Shown piece after piece: positions 9,394-19,810 of a stretch of DNA of 51,843 bases. Numbering within the stretch: the stretch's first letter is position 1; each line of letters begins with the position of its first letter. This DNA is from Synechococcales cyanobacterium S06 (lineage in GTDB: Bacteria; Cyanobacteriota; Cyanobacteriia; Cyanobacteriales; JAABRE01), in the NCBI GenBank assembly GCA_011391125.1, contig JAABRE010000033.1, positions 1 to 51,843 of the forward strand, in the 5' to 3' direction. The notes below the pieces were generated by a model, which was not told the DNA's origin, did no database searches, and saw only the letters and a program-made list of their open reading frames with translations. The position numbers were made by a program, and so were the translations under genes.

Positions 9394-11815
9394 GTATTAG
9401 GGATTCAGTTAAAGATAGGATTTTTTCAAATTCAAAATTTTCCACCCAATTAGTTAAAGTTTGAGCTAACTCTTCGGGTATATAAGGAGCATCGGCTATT
9501 ACTTCTCTAATTGCTTTTAAATTAGCATCAAGAGCCGCTTCATGTAATTGTAATACCCAATTTTTACGCATCATTTGGAGTTCCGATTTAAGTCGGTCAT
9601 TAATTACCTCACTATGGTTAATATTTTGATAATTTTCTGTTGTTAATTCTTCATAAATAAAACAGATTCCTAAATATTTTTCAATCAGATTGAAAAGAGT
9701 AGATTCGCGAAACGGTTTTCTGACAAAATCGTCACAACCCACCGCTAAAACCACCGCTTTTTCTTCTTCTAATACACTAGCAGTTATGGCAATAATAGGG
9801 GTTTTTTTCCCTCGGTTAGTTGCTTTTATTTGTTTAATCGCTTCATAACCATCCATTACAGGCATTTTGATATCCATAAAAATTAAATCAGGTTGCCAAG
9901 TTTCCCATATTTTAAGCGCTTCTTCACCGTTATTAGCTTCTTGTAATTGAAAACCGAAAGGTTGCAAAAGCTTAATTAACAATTGACGATTAACAGGTAT
10001 GTCTTCAACAATTAATATTTTATAACAAGATTGACTAGGTTGCAAACCAATGATTTTACGAGGTACTTTTTGGGAATTTTTACTATCTTCATTAACCACC
10101 GTAACTTTAATTTTAAAAGTAAAAATTGTCCCTTGATTTAATTTACTTTTAACCTTAAGATCACTACCCATTAACTGCACAAATTTACGACTAATTGATA
10201 AACCTAAACCTGTACCTTCTTGAGCTTTTTTACCGCTTTCAGATTGGGTAAAACTATCAAAAATTTGCTCTAATTCTGCCGTTGCAATTCCTACACCGGT
10301 ATCTTCAATGGCAAAAATAATTTTACTCTGATGATTAGATAACTCCTTACTATTTACTGTTAATAAAATACTACCTTCTTCGGTGAATTTGACGGCATTG
10401 CCAAGCAAATTAATTAGCACTTGACGCAATTTAGTTTCATCGGTACAGACGTATCTAGGAACGTTCTGATTCCGCTCAAAAATTAACTGTAATCCCTTAG
10501 TTTTAGCTTTTAGGGCAAATAAATCCTCAATTTCATTTAACAGGGCATAAAGGTCAAAATCAGTAGGATTAAAAGTAACTTTACCTGATTCGATTTTTGC
10601 TAAATCTAAAATATCGTTAATTAATGTTAATAAATATTCGCCACTACGATTAATAATTCTGATATTTTCCTGTTCATCTAAGGATAAATTATGGGAGTGA
10701 ATCATCAAGCTCGAAAATCCCAAAATCGCATTTAAAGGAGTGCGTAATTCGTGACTCATATTCGCAATAAAAGCACTTTTAGCCTCATTAGCAGATTCGG
10801 CTTTTTCCTTGGCTTTTTCTAATTCAAAAGTACGTTGTTTGACAGTATTTTCTAAATTTAAGAGAGTTTGTTCTAATTTATTTTTCGCAATAATTTTTTC
10901 ATCAATTGTAGCTGATAAAATTAAAGAACTAAGAGAAAATACCCCCAGAAATGATTGTAATAATAACAAAGATTCATTACCAGATTCTTTAGCAAAAACT
11001 CCTAAACCTAAATTGGTTGCATAAATTGCCAGACAAGATATTATAACTACTAGAATAGTTGAATATCTTTTACCTAAAGTTAAAACCGTCAGGAAAAGTA
11101 GGGGCAAAAACATATATTCAACTGCATAATTTTTGAGAAATGTTAACCAAGAAATCAGTATTGTTCCCACAATTACACCAACTAAAATTAACAGTTTTAA
11201 TTTTGGTGTAAGTAAACTAGTTTTCCTAAAACTTTGGGCTTTCCAGACTATAAAAGCCGGGGTAAAAATTAAATGAGCTAAACCACTCGCAATCCACCAA
11301 GTTAAAAAAGAAATCTGGTAATTTTCCCAAGGAATAAGGTAATAAAGACAGGAAACCGTAACACCAAAAATAGCAGAAATGATCGGTGAAAAAAAACCAA
11401 CGATGACAAAAATAAGGATGTGTTTAACCTTAGTAAATAAATTTTTAATAGTAGTAAGTTTTTTAATTATTAAAGAAGCAATTAAAGGTTGCAAACAATT
11501 TCCTAAAGCACAAGCAATATTTATTAATACAAATCCTGTGAAAGATAAAGGAGGTTCAACTGTTAATAAATCTCCAGAAATGCCGATTACTGAGCCACAG
11601 ATAATGGCGGGAATTATTTTAACACCAAAATAGAAAAAAGCCGCTAAAGTTATTCCTGATGGCAACCATAATGCTGTTACATTACCGGCTAAAGATGCCA
11701 TACTTATACTTAATTTGGCCGCCATAATATACACAATTGCTAACATAATATTAATGAGGATTATGTCTAGCCATTGTTTTCGATTATAAGATGGTAATCT
11801 GATTATCTTATTCAT
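9383..11815 (-). CDS. MASE1-domain hybrid histidine kinase
   Basis: 810 aa. About eight membrane segments in the first 300 residues form a MASE1 sensor ([17 protein letters not shown]), followed by a coiled coil. The kinase core has H355 in [12 protein letters not shown], the N-box [12 protein letters not shown], and G-boxes EDTGVGI and [10 protein letters not shown] receiver domain follows with D648 in FMDIKMP. The last about 100 residues are helical and not recognised; they lack a clear HPt histidine motif. The signal sensed is unknown. The kinase likely feeds the diguanylate cyclase regulator encoded directly downstream with an 11-bp overlap. Confidence 0.95.
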   Translation of the reverse strand: MNKIIRLPSYNRKQWLDIILINIMLAIVYIMAAKLSISMASLAGNVTALWLPSGITLAAFFYFGVKIIPAIICGSVIGISGDLLTVEPPLSFTGFVLINIACALGNCLQPLIASLIIKKLTTIKNLFTKVKHILIFVIVGFFSPIISAIFGVTVSCLYYLIPWENYQISFLTWWIASGLAHLIFTPAFIVWKAQSFRKTSLLTPKLKLLILVGVIVGTILISWLTFLKNYAVEYMFLPLLFLTVLTLGKRYSTILVVIISCLAIYATNLGLGVFAKESGNESLLLLQSFLGVFSLSSLILSATIDEKIIAKNKLEQTLLNLENTVKQRTFELEKAKEKAESANEAKSAFIANMSHELRTPLNAILGFSSLMIHSHNLSLDEQENIRIINRSGEYLLTLINDILDLAKIESGKVTFNPTDFDLYALLNEIEDLFALKAKTKGLQLIFERNQNVPRYVCTDETKLRQVLINLLGNAVKFTEEGSILLTVNSKELSNHQSKIIFAIEDTGVGIATAELEQIFDSFTQSESGKKAQEGTGLGLSISRKFVQLMGSDLKVKSKLNQGTIFTFKIKVTVVNEDSKNSQKVPRKIIGLQPSQSCYKILIVEDIPVNRQLLIKLLQPFGFQLQEANNGEEALKIWETWQPDLIFMDIKMPVMDGYEAIKQIKATNRGKKTPIIAITASVLEEEKAVVLAVGCDDFVRKPFRESTLFNLIEKYLGICFIYEELTTENYQNINHSEVINDRLKSELQMMRKNWVLQLHEAALDANLKAIREVIADAPYIPEELAQTLTNWVENFEFEKILSLTESLIHES

Positions 11816-11849
11816 TTTAGCTTCTATTTTAGCTCGAGAAATTGCGCTT

Positions 11850-12992
11850 TTAAATTGATAATTGTTGTTGTAAAGATTGCTCGGGAATAATGGTTATTCC
11901 TCGATAAATTGGCGCTAAGTTTTTGGCGATTGTACTATCATAATCATCAGTAAATAATACCCATCTACTACCTCTAGGAAACTTGTTAATCTGACAATTA
12001 TTATTAGTTAACCAGATTAAAGGTAAGGCTGGAATATCACTTTTTGTAACTTGATTAAAATTTGTGGCAGCTAAAGTTTCTAACACCACTCTATTACCAT
12101 TTAATAAACCGGTTTTTGCTGTCCATAATTTAACATTATATTGCTGACGACTGGCATAAAAATATAAAGAAGCCGCTGCAATAACTGCATCTTCAAACTG
12201 TTCATTTTCCCACCTAATTCCCGTATCTAAACAGATAATAACTTCTTGTCCTCCGGTGATAATTTCTAATTCTCTGACCTGTAATTCACCTAATTTTGCA
12301 CTACTTCGCCAATGAATTAAACGAGTGGAATCGCCTTGACGATAAGGTCTTAAAGTCCTCGTAATACCTTGATTGGCCGCTTGATAACGACGGTCGCTTA
12401 TTTGAGAAACACTGTCTTCTTGTCCGATGGTATCGACTAAAGGGCATTTTTTTAAAGGTAACACCATGGGATAAACAATCGCCTTGCCCGCAGCATGACG
12501 TAATCTGCGACACCAAAATAAGCCCAAAGGTGAACCACTCCACAACTCAACTTCATCCCACAGATAAACACCCCGTCGAGTCGTCAGGGGATAAAACGTC
12601 CAATTATAGGTACTTTTCGGGGCAATTAGCTCAATTGCTACAACTGCTGGTTTAGCCATCACCGAGGGTAGTAAATCCCTGATTTGGAGCAGGGTTTGGG
12701 GTTTACTGCTAGTATTTTCGATCGCCAAAGTAATAGTTAAGCGATCGCCCACACTGACGGGATTAAGGGGAAAACGGCTAATTTTCAAGCTTTTGAGCGA
12801 TCGCACGGGCATGATTGCCCCCAAACCCAATAAGGCAAAAATCACGCCACTAAGCACATATAGCCAACCTGCCATGGTGTTGGTAGCAGCACCAAAAAAA
12901 GCCAAGGCTATTGCAGCTAATAAACAACCGCCATAGCTTGGGGAAGCAGCGCGATTTTCGAGCCAAAAACGAAACTTTTTAAGAGTTTTCAT
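11850..12992 (-). CDS. DUF58 domain-containing membrane protein
   Basis: 380 aa. Two hydrophobic segments near the N-terminus (about residues 20-63) are followed by a beta-rich region and the DUF58 signature [27 protein letters not shown], split here around residues 217-243, then a vWA-like LDTG stretch. DUF58 genes usually neighbour MoxR-type AAA ATPases and transglutaminase-like genes. None is in this window, so the gene looks detached from its usual partners. Function unknown; possibly chaperone-like assembly of envelope complexes (inference from family context). Confidence 0.88.
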   Translation of the reverse strand: MKTLKKFRFWLENRAASPSYGGCLLAAIALAFFGAATNTMAGWLYVLSGVIFALLGLGAIMPVRSLKSLKISRFPLNPVSVGDRLTITLAIENTSSKPQTLLQIRDLLPSVMAKPAVVAIELIAPKSTYNWTFYPLTTRRGVYLWDEVELWSGSPLGLFWCRRLRHAAGKAIVYPMVLPLKKCPLVDTIGQEDSVSQISDRRYQAANQGITRTLRPYRQGDSTRLIHWRSSAKLGELQVRELEIITGGQEVIICLDTGIRWENEQFEDAVIAAASLYFYASRQQYNVKLWTAKTGLLNGNRVVLETLAATNFNQVTKSDIPALPLIWLTNNNCQINKFPRGSRWVLFTDDYDSTIAKNLAPIYRGITIIPEQSLQQQLSI

Positions 12993-13214
12993 AAAAAAAA
13001 GGCAATTTGTAATTTTAAATAAACCAGAATGGCCTTAATATTAACATAAAGATTAAAAGTAATAAGAACAAGTTTTCAGTAAGTAAATAATTAACAAATT
13101 TTAATAAATTTAAAAAAGCATCTCGTTACTGTAGTATTAGTTAATTAGCCCTCGTAAAAATTAAAGTTAATTGGTATATTTAAAAACAGTTTGTCGGGTC
13201 AGGACAAAAAAATT

Positions 13215-14474
13215 ATGAGAAAGTCAAACAGGTCTGATTTTATGAATATTAACAATTCTAGCAACCTCAATTTAGATCATTTTGAGGAGCTATCTGGTGA
13301 TCTTAATATCAGTCAATTACCGACAACTTTTGGGAAAAATTCTGAATTTAGTTCTCCGGTCAATCTGATTCCTACGATTAAAAATTTAGTGGAAAATGCG
13401 GTTCGCATCAAAGCTTCTGATCTTCATATTAGAGTGGGACAAAAACCCAGATTTAGAATCAAAGGTGATCTAATAATTATTAAAGAATATGAAAAAATAA
13501 CCAGAGAAATATTTAATAATTTTTTAGAAGAGATTTTAACATTATCCCAAAGAAAAATATTAGCTCAAACCAAAGAATTAGATACAGCGATTTTTTATTC
13601 AGGATTAGTTCGTTGTCGAATAAATTGTTTTGATACCTTAAATGGAGGAGGAATTGTTTTACGTTTAATCAGTTTAAAAATCCCCTCAATTGACGAATTA
13701 GAATTGCCACAAATTCTAAAACAAATAGTTAGTAATTCACAAGGATTAATCTTAGTTACTGGAGCAACAGGATCGGGAAAAACCACCACAGTTGCGGCCA
13801 TGATTCGTCACTTAAATGAGAACTTTAACAAACATATTATCACCATTGAAGACCCAATTTCTTTCGTACATCCCTCCCATAAATGTTTAGTAACCCAGAG
13901 AGAAGTAGGGTTACATACCCATCATTTTAATCAGGCTTTAAGGTCAGCATTAAGGGAAGATCCCGACGTAATTGTCATCGAAGAATTGCGAGATCGAATC
14001 ACTGTCGAAACAGTATTACAAGCAGCACAAACTGGACATTTAGTATTATCAACTGTACACACTCGTAGTGCCTTTGATGTTGTTAATAGATTAGTCAATT
14101 TGCATAATCCTGACCAACAATATCCCGTTAAAATACAGTTAATTGAATCATTGGTCGCCGTAATTTCACAATCATTAGTCAAGACAATTGATAACAATTT
14201 AATGGCAGTAAACGATATTTTAATAAATACCCCAACAATGCAAGATTACTTATTAAATAATAACAAAGATGAGGCCTTAAAATTAATGGAAGACGACTTA
14301 AACGGAATGCAAATAATGAATCAGGCTATTTATGAAGCACTTTTAGAAGCTAAAATTAATCTCAACGAAGCATTAAAAGTATCCCCAGATCCAGCCGAAT
14401 TAGAACGTCGAATTAGGACCAGAGGACTAGAAGGTCATTCGTCAGCACGACAATGGATGAAATTTAATGAATAA
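13215..14474 (+). CDS. PilT/PilU-like type IV pilus retraction ATPase
   Basis: About 420 aa with an extra 45-residue N-terminal extension compared with PilT. PilT core: ASDLHIRVGQKPRFRIKGDL, Walker A GATGSGKTTT (G about 183), Asp box TIEDPI, Walker B region DPDVIVIEELRD, His box TGHLVLSTVHT. The family powers pilus retraction in twitching motility, phototaxis and DNA uptake. Walker B reads IEELRD where PilT usually has VGEMRD, and the AIRNLIRE-like C-terminal motif is weak, so a PilT2/PilU-type role is possible. Start choice is uncertain: TTG at 13191, ATG 13215 (used) or ATG 13242, none with a strong Shine-Dalgarno. Confidence 0.88.
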   Translation: MRKSNRSDFMNINNSSNLNLDHFEELSGDLNISQLPTTFGKNSEFSSPVNLIPTIKNLVENAVRIKASDLHIRVGQKPRFRIKGDLIIIKEYEKITREIFNNFLEEILTLSQRKILAQTKELDTAIFYSGLVRCRINCFDTLNGGGIVLRLISLKIPSIDELELPQILKQIVSNSQGLILVTGATGSGKTTTVAAMIRHLNENFNKHIITIEDPISFVHPSHKCLVTQREVGLHTHHFNQALRSALREDPDVIVIEELRDRITVETVLQAAQTGHLVLSTVHTRSAFDVVNRLVNLHNPDQQYPVKIQLIESLVAVISQSLVKTIDNNLMAVNDILINTPTMQDYLLNNNKDEALKLMEDDLNGMQIMNQAIYEALLEAKINLNEALKVSPDPAELERRIRTRGLEGHSSARQWMKFNE

Positions 14475-14481
14475 TGAAAAA

Positions 14482-15201
14482 TTACGAATTAAAACGTTTA
14501 CCAATGGTAGCTTGAAAAGCAGGTCTTTTTGATAAAATATTTAGATAATTAACCAGATGAGGATAATTTTGATAATCTAAATTAAATAACTTTTGTGCAT
14601 AATAGAGATAACCAGCAATCTCAATATCAGCAACAGTTAACTGGTATCCTAAAATAAAAGATTGCTTACTTAAAATATCATTAAGAGGAGTTAATAAAAT
14701 CGGCATTTCTTGCTCTCTTCTATCTGGTAAAAATAACCCAGGAGACAAGGTTGCATTCGCAAAAATAACCCACTGATTAATAAGAGATTGAGGTTGAATC
14801 TGATCAGGAATTTGCTGATATTTATTCGCCAAATAAATTAAAATTGCTCCCGATTCCCAAAGAGTAAAATCACCGTCAACTAGAGCGGGAACTTTTCCCA
14901 TGGGATTAATTTTCAAATATGCGGGTTGTTTATGTTCTTTAGCAACAATATCTAAGGAAATATATTGATAGGGAATCTGCAATTCCTGTAAATACCATTC
15001 TATCATTGGTGTTCTAGTTTTCGGACCACCGTAAAGTTTTAAAGTAGTTTTTTCTGAGGCTATTTTCTCAAAATAACTATCATTATTCTTAACCTTTTGC
15101 GCATTAATTGGAGTACCAACCAAAACCACTAACAACATCATTACACTGAAAGTAACCAACAATTTTTTAACAAGTTTAGACATTAGTTTTAATTTAGACA
15201 A
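14482..15201 (-). CDS. Exported glutathione S-transferase-like protein
   Basis: 239 aa. The first about 34 residues form a Sec-type signal: basic MSKLKLMSKLVKK, a hydrophobic run LLVTFSVMMLLVVLV, then GTPINA before QK. The rest is a GST: thioredoxin-fold N-domain (LKLYGGPKTRTPMIEWYLQE, KINPMGKVPAL, the glutathione-site WESGAILIYLA) and an all-helical C-domain (LTVADIEIAGYLYYAQ). GSTs are normally cytosolic and need reduced glutathione, so targeting across a membrane is odd. The signal could instead be a membrane anchor. A second ATG at residue 7 would keep the signal. It converges on the PilT gene 7 bp away. Confidence 0.88.
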   Translation of the reverse strand: MSKLKLMSKLVKKLLVTFSVMMLLVVLVGTPINAQKVKNNDSYFEKIASEKTTLKLYGGPKTRTPMIEWYLQELQIPYQYISLDIVAKEHKQPAYLKINPMGKVPALVDGDFTLWESGAILIYLANKYQQIPDQIQPQSLINQWVIFANATLSPGLFLPDRREQEMPILLTPLNDILSKQSFILGYQLTVADIEIAGYLYYAQKLFNLDYQNYPHLVNYLNILSKRPAFQATIGKRFNS

Positions 15202-15399
15202 GATTAATATTTATTAATATCATATCTAAGCTGATTTAGAGGAAGCTAGTATATATTTCTTTACCTAAAAAAAGATAAACGGATTTACTTTTCATTGCTA
15301 AAATTTAGTTCACTGAAAAAAAAATTGTTGCACCTTAACACACTTGATAAACTTTATTTTATAATAAATGAAATATCCATTTACGCAGATTGAAATAAT

Positions 15400-17466
15400 A
15401 TGACCAATAACCCATTATTAATCGGAACTGGACTTCCCCCCTTTACAGAAATTACACCGGTTCATGTAGTACCTGCCATTAAACAATTATTAGAAGAATT
15501 AGACCAACAATTAACTGATTTAGAAACAAATGTTACTCCCACTTGGTCAGGTTTAGTTGAACCGCTTACCCAATTAGAAGAAAAACTCGGTTGGAGTTGG
15601 GGAATAGTCGGCCATTTAATGGGTGTGAAAAATAGTGCAGAATTACGTCAAGCTTACGAAACCGTGCAACCTGAAGTCGTAAAATTCATTAGTAAACTGG
15701 GTCAAAGCAAACCAATTTACGAAGCTTTCAAAGCTTTAAAATCTGACGCAGGTCAAAAAAGCCTCGAACCGGTTCAGGAACGCATTATAGACGCAAACAT
15801 AAGGGAATTAGAGCTTTCTGGAGTAGGGCTGGAGGGTACGGCAAAAGAGCGATTTAATGCTATTCAGTTAGAATTGGCGGAATTGACGACTAAATTTTCT
15901 AATCATGTTTTAGACGCAACCAAAGCCTTTAAATTGAAGTTAACTAGCCAAGAAGAAGTTGATGGGTTGCCCGAAAGTGCCTTGAGTTTAGCTGCTCAAA
16001 TGGCTCGTAGCGAAGGTGAAGAAAACGCCACACCGGAAACAGGTCCTTGGGTGATTACCCTCGACTATCCCAGCTACGTTCCTTTTATGAAATATGCAAC
16101 TAACAGCGACTTAAGGGAAAAAGTCTATAAAGCCTTTATTTCACGGGCTTCTGGGGGTGAATTTGACAATAATCCCCTCATTGACCGGATTTTAGAATTG
16201 CGTCAAGAGCAGGCTAAAATACTTGGTTACAACACCTACGCCGAGTTGAGTTTGGCACGCAAAATGGCTCCCGGTGTCGATTCCGTCGAAAAACTCCTCG
16301 AAGAATTGCGAGTCGTTAGTTATGACGCAGCGGTGAGAGAATTGGAGGAATTGAAAGCTTTTGCCCAATCCGATGAGCTTAAACATTGGGATACTACTTT
16401 TTGGGCTGAAAAACAGCGAGAAGCCAAATTTTCCTTTAATGATGAGGAATTGCGCCCCTATTTTTCCCTACCGCAAGTATTAGAAGGCTTATTCGACTTG
16501 GCCAAACGCATTTTTAACGTAACTATAACTCCCGCCGATGGTGAAGCTCCCGTCTGGCATGAAGATGTACGCTATTTTAGGGTTGGTGACGAAAATAACC
16601 TGGCGATCGCCCATTTTTACCTCGATCCCTATTCTCGGCCGGCCGAAAAGCGCGGTGGAGCTTGGATGAACGACTGTATTGGGCGCGCTAAAATTGTGGA
16701 AAATGGTGCATTGACGACCCGTTTACCCGTCGCCTATTTAATCTGTAATCAAACTCCCCCCGTTGACGGAAAACCTAGTTTAATGAATTTCATGGAGGTG
16801 ACAACTTTATTCCATGAATTTGGCCACGGATTGCAACATATGTTAACTAAAGTGGATTATCCCGGAGCTGCGGGAATCAACAATGTTGAATGGGATGCCG
16901 TGGAGTTACCCAGTCAATTTATGGAAAATTGGTGCTATCATCAGCAAACCTTGTTTGGAATGGCGAAACACTATGAAACAGGGGAGACTTTACCAGAGGA
17001 ATATTATCACAAGTTGGTAGCAGCGAAAAACTACATGAGTGGTTCAGCAATGTTGCGCCAACTGCATTTAAGTCTTTTGGATATTGAATTACACCACCGT
17101 TACCAAGTGGGATCAGGGAAAACAGTACAAGATATTAGGAAAAAGTTAGCAGAAACCACGACTGTCCTGAAACCTTTACCCGAAGATGCCTTTTTATGTT
17201 CCTTTGGTCATATTTTTGCCGGAGGTTACGCCGCGGGCTATTATAGTTATAAATGGGCTGAAGTGCTTAGTGCTGATGCTTTTGCCGCCTTTGAGGAAGT
17301 TGGTTTAGAGAATGAACAGGCGATCGCCTCCGTTGGTGAAAGCTTCCGTAATACCGTTTTAGGATTAGGTGGAAGTTTACATCCAATGGAAGTATTTAAA
17401 CAATTCAGAGGTCGAGAACCACAAACTGAAGCATTATTAAAACATAGTGGATTATTAGCTGCTTAA
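15400..17466 (+). CDS. prlC: M3 family oligopeptidase (oligopeptidase A type)
   Basis: 688 aa, normal for the M3 thimet oligopeptidase/PrlC family. It is a cytosolic zinc metallopeptidase that degrades short peptides, including cleaved signal peptides. The zinc motif HEFGHGLQHM places H472, E473 and H476; the third ligand is probably the Glu in NNVEWDAVELPSQFMENW. The C-terminal FGHIFAGGYAAGYYSYKWAEVL is typical. The symbol follows the Escherichia coli homologue. Monocistronic. Confidence 0.96.
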   Translation: MTNNPLLIGTGLPPFTEITPVHVVPAIKQLLEELDQQLTDLETNVTPTWSGLVEPLTQLEEKLGWSWGIVGHLMGVKNSAELRQAYETVQPEVVKFISKLGQSKPIYEAFKALKSDAGQKSLEPVQERIIDANIRELELSGVGLEGTAKERFNAIQLELAELTTKFSNHVLDATKAFKLKLTSQEEVDGLPESALSLAAQMARSEGEENATPETGPWVITLDYPSYVPFMKYATNSDLREKVYKAFISRASGGEFDNNPLIDRILELRQEQAKILGYNTYAELSLARKMAPGVDSVEKLLEELRVVSYDAAVRELEELKAFAQSDELKHWDTTFWAEKQREAKFSFNDEELRPYFSLPQVLEGLFDLAKRIFNVTITPADGEAPVWHEDVRYFRVGDENNLAIAHFYLDPYSRPAEKRGGAWMNDCIGRAKIVENGALTTRLPVAYLICNQTPPVDGKPSLMNFMEVTTLFHEFGHGLQHMLTKVDYPGAAGINNVEWDAVELPSQFMENWCYHQQTLFGMAKHYETGETLPEEYYHKLVAAKNYMSGSAMLRQLHLSLLDIELHHRYQVGSGKTVQDIRKKLAETTTVLKPLPEDAFLCSFGHIFAGGYAAGYYSYKWAEVLSADAFAAFEEVGLENEQAIASVGESFRNTVLGLGGSLHPMEVFKQFRGREPQTEALLKHSGLLAA

Positions 17467-17545
17467 TTTAATCTACCGTGGGACGCGGCATCTTGCTGCG
17501 TCAAAAAATCGGATTTCTGTTCAGTTAACTATTAAAAATAAAGCC

Positions 17546-17588
17546 AAATATTTTGCTTAAATATTAATAATATTTAAGCAAAATATTT
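17546..17588. repeat. Perfect 20-bp inverted repeat with 3-bp loop
   Basis: Arms AAATATTTTGCTTAAATATT and its exact complement are separated by AAT. Outer AGTTAACT sequences (about 17523 and 17601) are also symmetric. It lies 3' of the peptidase and 5' of asnS. AT-rich stem without a clean U-run, so it is not an obvious terminator. Confidence 0.75.
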
Positions 17589-17700
17589 CTCTCAAAAGTT
17601 AGTTAACTTGATCAGATATTAAGATAATTTTTTATTTTTTTTTTGATTAAGATTGATAATTTATCAAATTTTGTGGAAATTACCCCTGTCATGTTAATAT

Positions 17701-17721
17701 TATCAATTATCAATTATCAAT
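17701..17721. repeat. Heptamer TATCAAT x3 upstream of asnS
   Basis: Three tandem TATCAAT units end 10 bp before the asnS ATG, occupying the place where a Shine-Dalgarno would sit. None is present. Confidence 0.85.
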
Positions 17722-17731
17722 TATTAAAAAT

Positions 17732-19120
17732 ATGAGTAATCGAATTATCGACATTTTGCGATCGGGTAACGCCGATGAAACCGTCAAAATTCAAGGTTGG
17801 GTGCGTACAAAACGCGAATCCAAGGGTTTTGCATTCATGGAAGTGAGTGACGGTTCATCTTTGGATAACTTACAAGTAGTCTTAAATGGAGATTTAGAAG
17901 GGTATGCAGACCTGATTAAAAAGCTTAATACAGGGGCTTCTGTGAGCGTTAGCGGGGTTTTAGTATCATCTCATGGGAAAAAACAGAAAATAGAGCTACA
18001 AGCCATAGCTGTGACCATTTTTGGCGAAGCTGATCCCGAAACCTATCCGCTTCAGAAAAAACGCCATTCTTTTGAATATTTACGAACAATTGGTCATTTG
18101 CGCCCTCGAACAAATACCATTGGCGCAGTAATGCGAGTGAGGAATGCTTGTGCAACAGCGATTCATAACTTTTTTCAAGAAAAGGGTTTTATGTGGATTC
18201 ATACCCCGATTATTACAGCGAGTGACTGTGAAGGAGCAGGGGAATTATTCACCGTAACAAACTTAAATTTAGAGCAAATTCCTCGCACTGAAACTAATAA
18301 AATAGATTTTAGTCAAGACTTTTTTGGTCGTCAAGCATACCTAACAGTAAGTGGTCAATTAGAAGCAGAAATAATGGCCATGAGTTTCCAAAATGTTTAC
18401 ACATTTGGACCAACATTTAGAGCCGAAAATTCCAATACATCTCGACATTTAGCTGAGTTTTGGATGGTAGAACCAGAAATGGCATTTTGTGACATTGAAG
18501 GAGATCAAAACTTAGCCGAAGAATTTTTAAAATATATTTTCAGATCTGTGTTAGAAAACTGTCCCGAAGACATGGAATTTTTCAATGAGAGAATTGATAA
18601 AACAGTATTAGAAACCGCTAATAATATTATCAATAATTCCTTTGAAAGAATCACTTACACCGAAGCAATTAACTTACTAGAAAAAGCCGACCAAAAATTT
18701 GAATATCCGGTTAGTTGGGGTTTAGATTTACAATCAGAACATGAGCGATATTTAGCGGAAGAACTGTTTAAAAAACCCATCATTGTTAGGGATTATCCCA
18801 AAGAAATCAAAGCATTTTATATGCGATTAAATGATGATAACAAAACCGTAGCAGCCATGGACGTTTTAGCACCAAAAATAGGGGAAATAATTGGCGGTTC
18901 ACAACGGGAAGAAAGGTTAGATATTTTACAACAAAGAATCATTGAACAGGGGATGAAACCAGAAGATTTATGGTGGTATTTGGACCTGAGAAAATATGGA
19001 ACAGTACCCCATGCAGGTTTTGGTTTAGGGTTTGAAAGATTGGTTCAGTTTATGACAGGAATGACTAATATTCGAGATGTAATTCCCTTTCCTAGAACTC
19101 CATTAAATGCCTCCCTTTGA
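17732..19120 (+). CDS. asnS: Asparaginyl-tRNA synthetase
   Basis: 462 aa, class IIb synthetase that charges tRNA-Asn. N-terminal OB-fold anticodon-binding domain ([26 protein letters not shown], about residues 19-44, read in parts), then the catalytic domain: motif 1 region near [16 protein letters not shown], motif 2 [19 protein letters not shown], motif 3 [12 protein letters not shown] close to the C-terminus. The ATG at 17732 has no Shine-Dalgarno; a heptamer repeat precedes it. Confidence 0.98.
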   Translation: MSNRIIDILRSGNADETVKIQGWVRTKRESKGFAFMEVSDGSSLDNLQVVLNGDLEGYADLIKKLNTGASVSVSGVLVSSHGKKQKIELQAIAVTIFGEADPETYPLQKKRHSFEYLRTIGHLRPRTNTIGAVMRVRNACATAIHNFFQEKGFMWIHTPIITASDCEGAGELFTVTNLNLEQIPRTETNKIDFSQDFFGRQAYLTVSGQLEAEIMAMSFQNVYTFGPTFRAENSNTSRHLAEFWMVEPEMAFCDIEGDQNLAEEFLKYIFRSVLENCPEDMEFFNERIDKTVLETANNIINNSFERITYTEAINLLEKADQKFEYPVSWGLDLQSEHERYLAEELFKKPIIVRDYPKEIKAFYMRLNDDNKTVAAMDVLAPKIGEIIGGSQREERLDILQQRIIEQGMKPEDLWWYLDLRKYGTVPHAGFGLGFERLVQFMTGMTNIRDVIPFPRTPLNASL

Positions 19121-19212
19121 TCAGAATTATTCGGATTTTCAGCATCAATAGGATTAAGAGAGGAAGATAATTTAGGGGATAATTTGATTGTATAATTAAG
19201 ACGATAGTAAGG

Positions 19213-19275
19213 TAGGGTGCGTCACATTATTAAGATAATCATTCAAGCGATAACTTGTCTGTGTGACGCACCCTA
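19213..19275. repeat. TAGGGTGCGTCAC inverted repeat, copy b
   Basis: 63 bp with ends TAGGGTGCGTCAC and GTGACGCACCCTA. Its interior is the reverse complement of copy c (20086-20148) with few changes, so the two stand as inverted copies on either side of the decayed toxin-antitoxin genes at 19329-19875. Confidence 0.88.
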
Positions 19276-19328
19276 CTTGTAAAAAAGTCTATAATTTATT
19301 TTAGGTTAGGAAACAAGGAGGTTTCAAG

Positions 19329-19364
19329 ATGACACAAGTTATTAGACTTCTTGCAGAAGTCAGG
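19329..19364 (+). pseudogene. Start of a broken gene (MTQVI...), probable antitoxin of a VapBC locus
   Basis: A strong Shine-Dalgarno AAGGAGG (19315-19321) lies 7 bp before ATG at 19329. Codons MTQVI are native; a repeat element then begins at 19343 and the frame ends in repeat sequence after 12 codons. MTQVI openings occur in small cyanobacterial antitoxins. A PIN-domain start directly after the repeat (19449) supports a vapBC origin. Assignment is by inference from this context. Confidence 0.5.
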
Positions 19365-19453
19365 TAATAGGTAATAGGTAATAGGTAATAGGTAAAGAAA
19401 TTGACGCTTTCTGTAGGAAAATTGATTTTATTCTTAGTTTCGCAAGAGGTCTA
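19343..19453. mobile_element. TAGACTTCTTGC MITE carrying four TAATAGG heptamers
   Basis: 111-bp element with inverted ends TAGACTTCTTGC and GCAAGAGGTCTA. Inside, four TAATAGG units (19365-19392) are followed by the shared tail AAAGAAATTGACGCTT...GGAAAATTGATTTTATTC. The same element with 25 heptamers is at 29691-29982. It sits inside a toxin-antitoxin remnant. Confidence 0.82.
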
Positions 19454-19490
19454 TTTATTAGATACAAACATTGTTTCAGCATACCTATAA
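19449..19490 (+). pseudogene. Fragment of a PIN-domain (VapC-type) toxin N-terminus
   Basis: In frame, the bases give VYLLDTNIVSAYL then TAA. LLDTNIVS is the hallmark N-terminus of PIN-domain ribonucleases, with the first catalytic Asp. The rest of the about 130-residue domain is missing. The fragment joins directly to the right end of the repeat element, so toxin and antitoxin were cut down around the insertion. Confidence 0.7.
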
Positions 19491-19558
19491 ACTTTTTTTG
19501 ATACAAAATAATATTCTAAGTTAGAATAATAACGAATAAATTGAGAAACAGAAACAAT

Positions 19559-19810
19559 ATGAACAGTATTACTATCAAAGAAAAAAATCCCATACTTTCT
19601 TCTTTAATTGAGCAAGTTAATGAATCTAAACAAGCAACTTTAATTACAATTGATAATAATAAAAAAGCAGTTTTAATCTCCCTAGAAGAATGGAGTTCCC
19701 TTCAAGAAACTCTTTATTTACTGTCAATTCCAGGAGTAAAAGATGATTTAATTGATGGTAAAAATACAGATTGGGAAGAGTGTACACCCTTAGAACAAGT
19801 AGAATGGTAA
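19559..19810 (+). CDS. Phd/YefM-family antitoxin
   Basis: 83 aa from ATG at 19559 (an upstream TTG at 19541 could add six residues). Pattern of YefM/Phd antitoxins: N-terminal DNA-binding part, ATLITIDNNKKAVLISLEEWSSLQETLYLLSIPG, then an acidic toxin-binding tail ending EQVEW. Its stop overlaps the ATG of a truncated toxin (TAATG), the usual coupling. The partner toxin is now only 21 codons, so the antitoxin is orphaned. Confidence 0.85.
   Translation: MNSITIKEKNPILSSLIEQVNESKQATLITIDNNKKAVLISLEEWSSLQETLYLLSIPGVKDDLIDGKNTDWEECTPLEQVEW

Noticed and set aside
13191-13214. TTG start for the PilT-like gene
   Set aside because: No Shine-Dalgarno and no family sequence in the added residues; ATG 13215 or 13242 is more likely.
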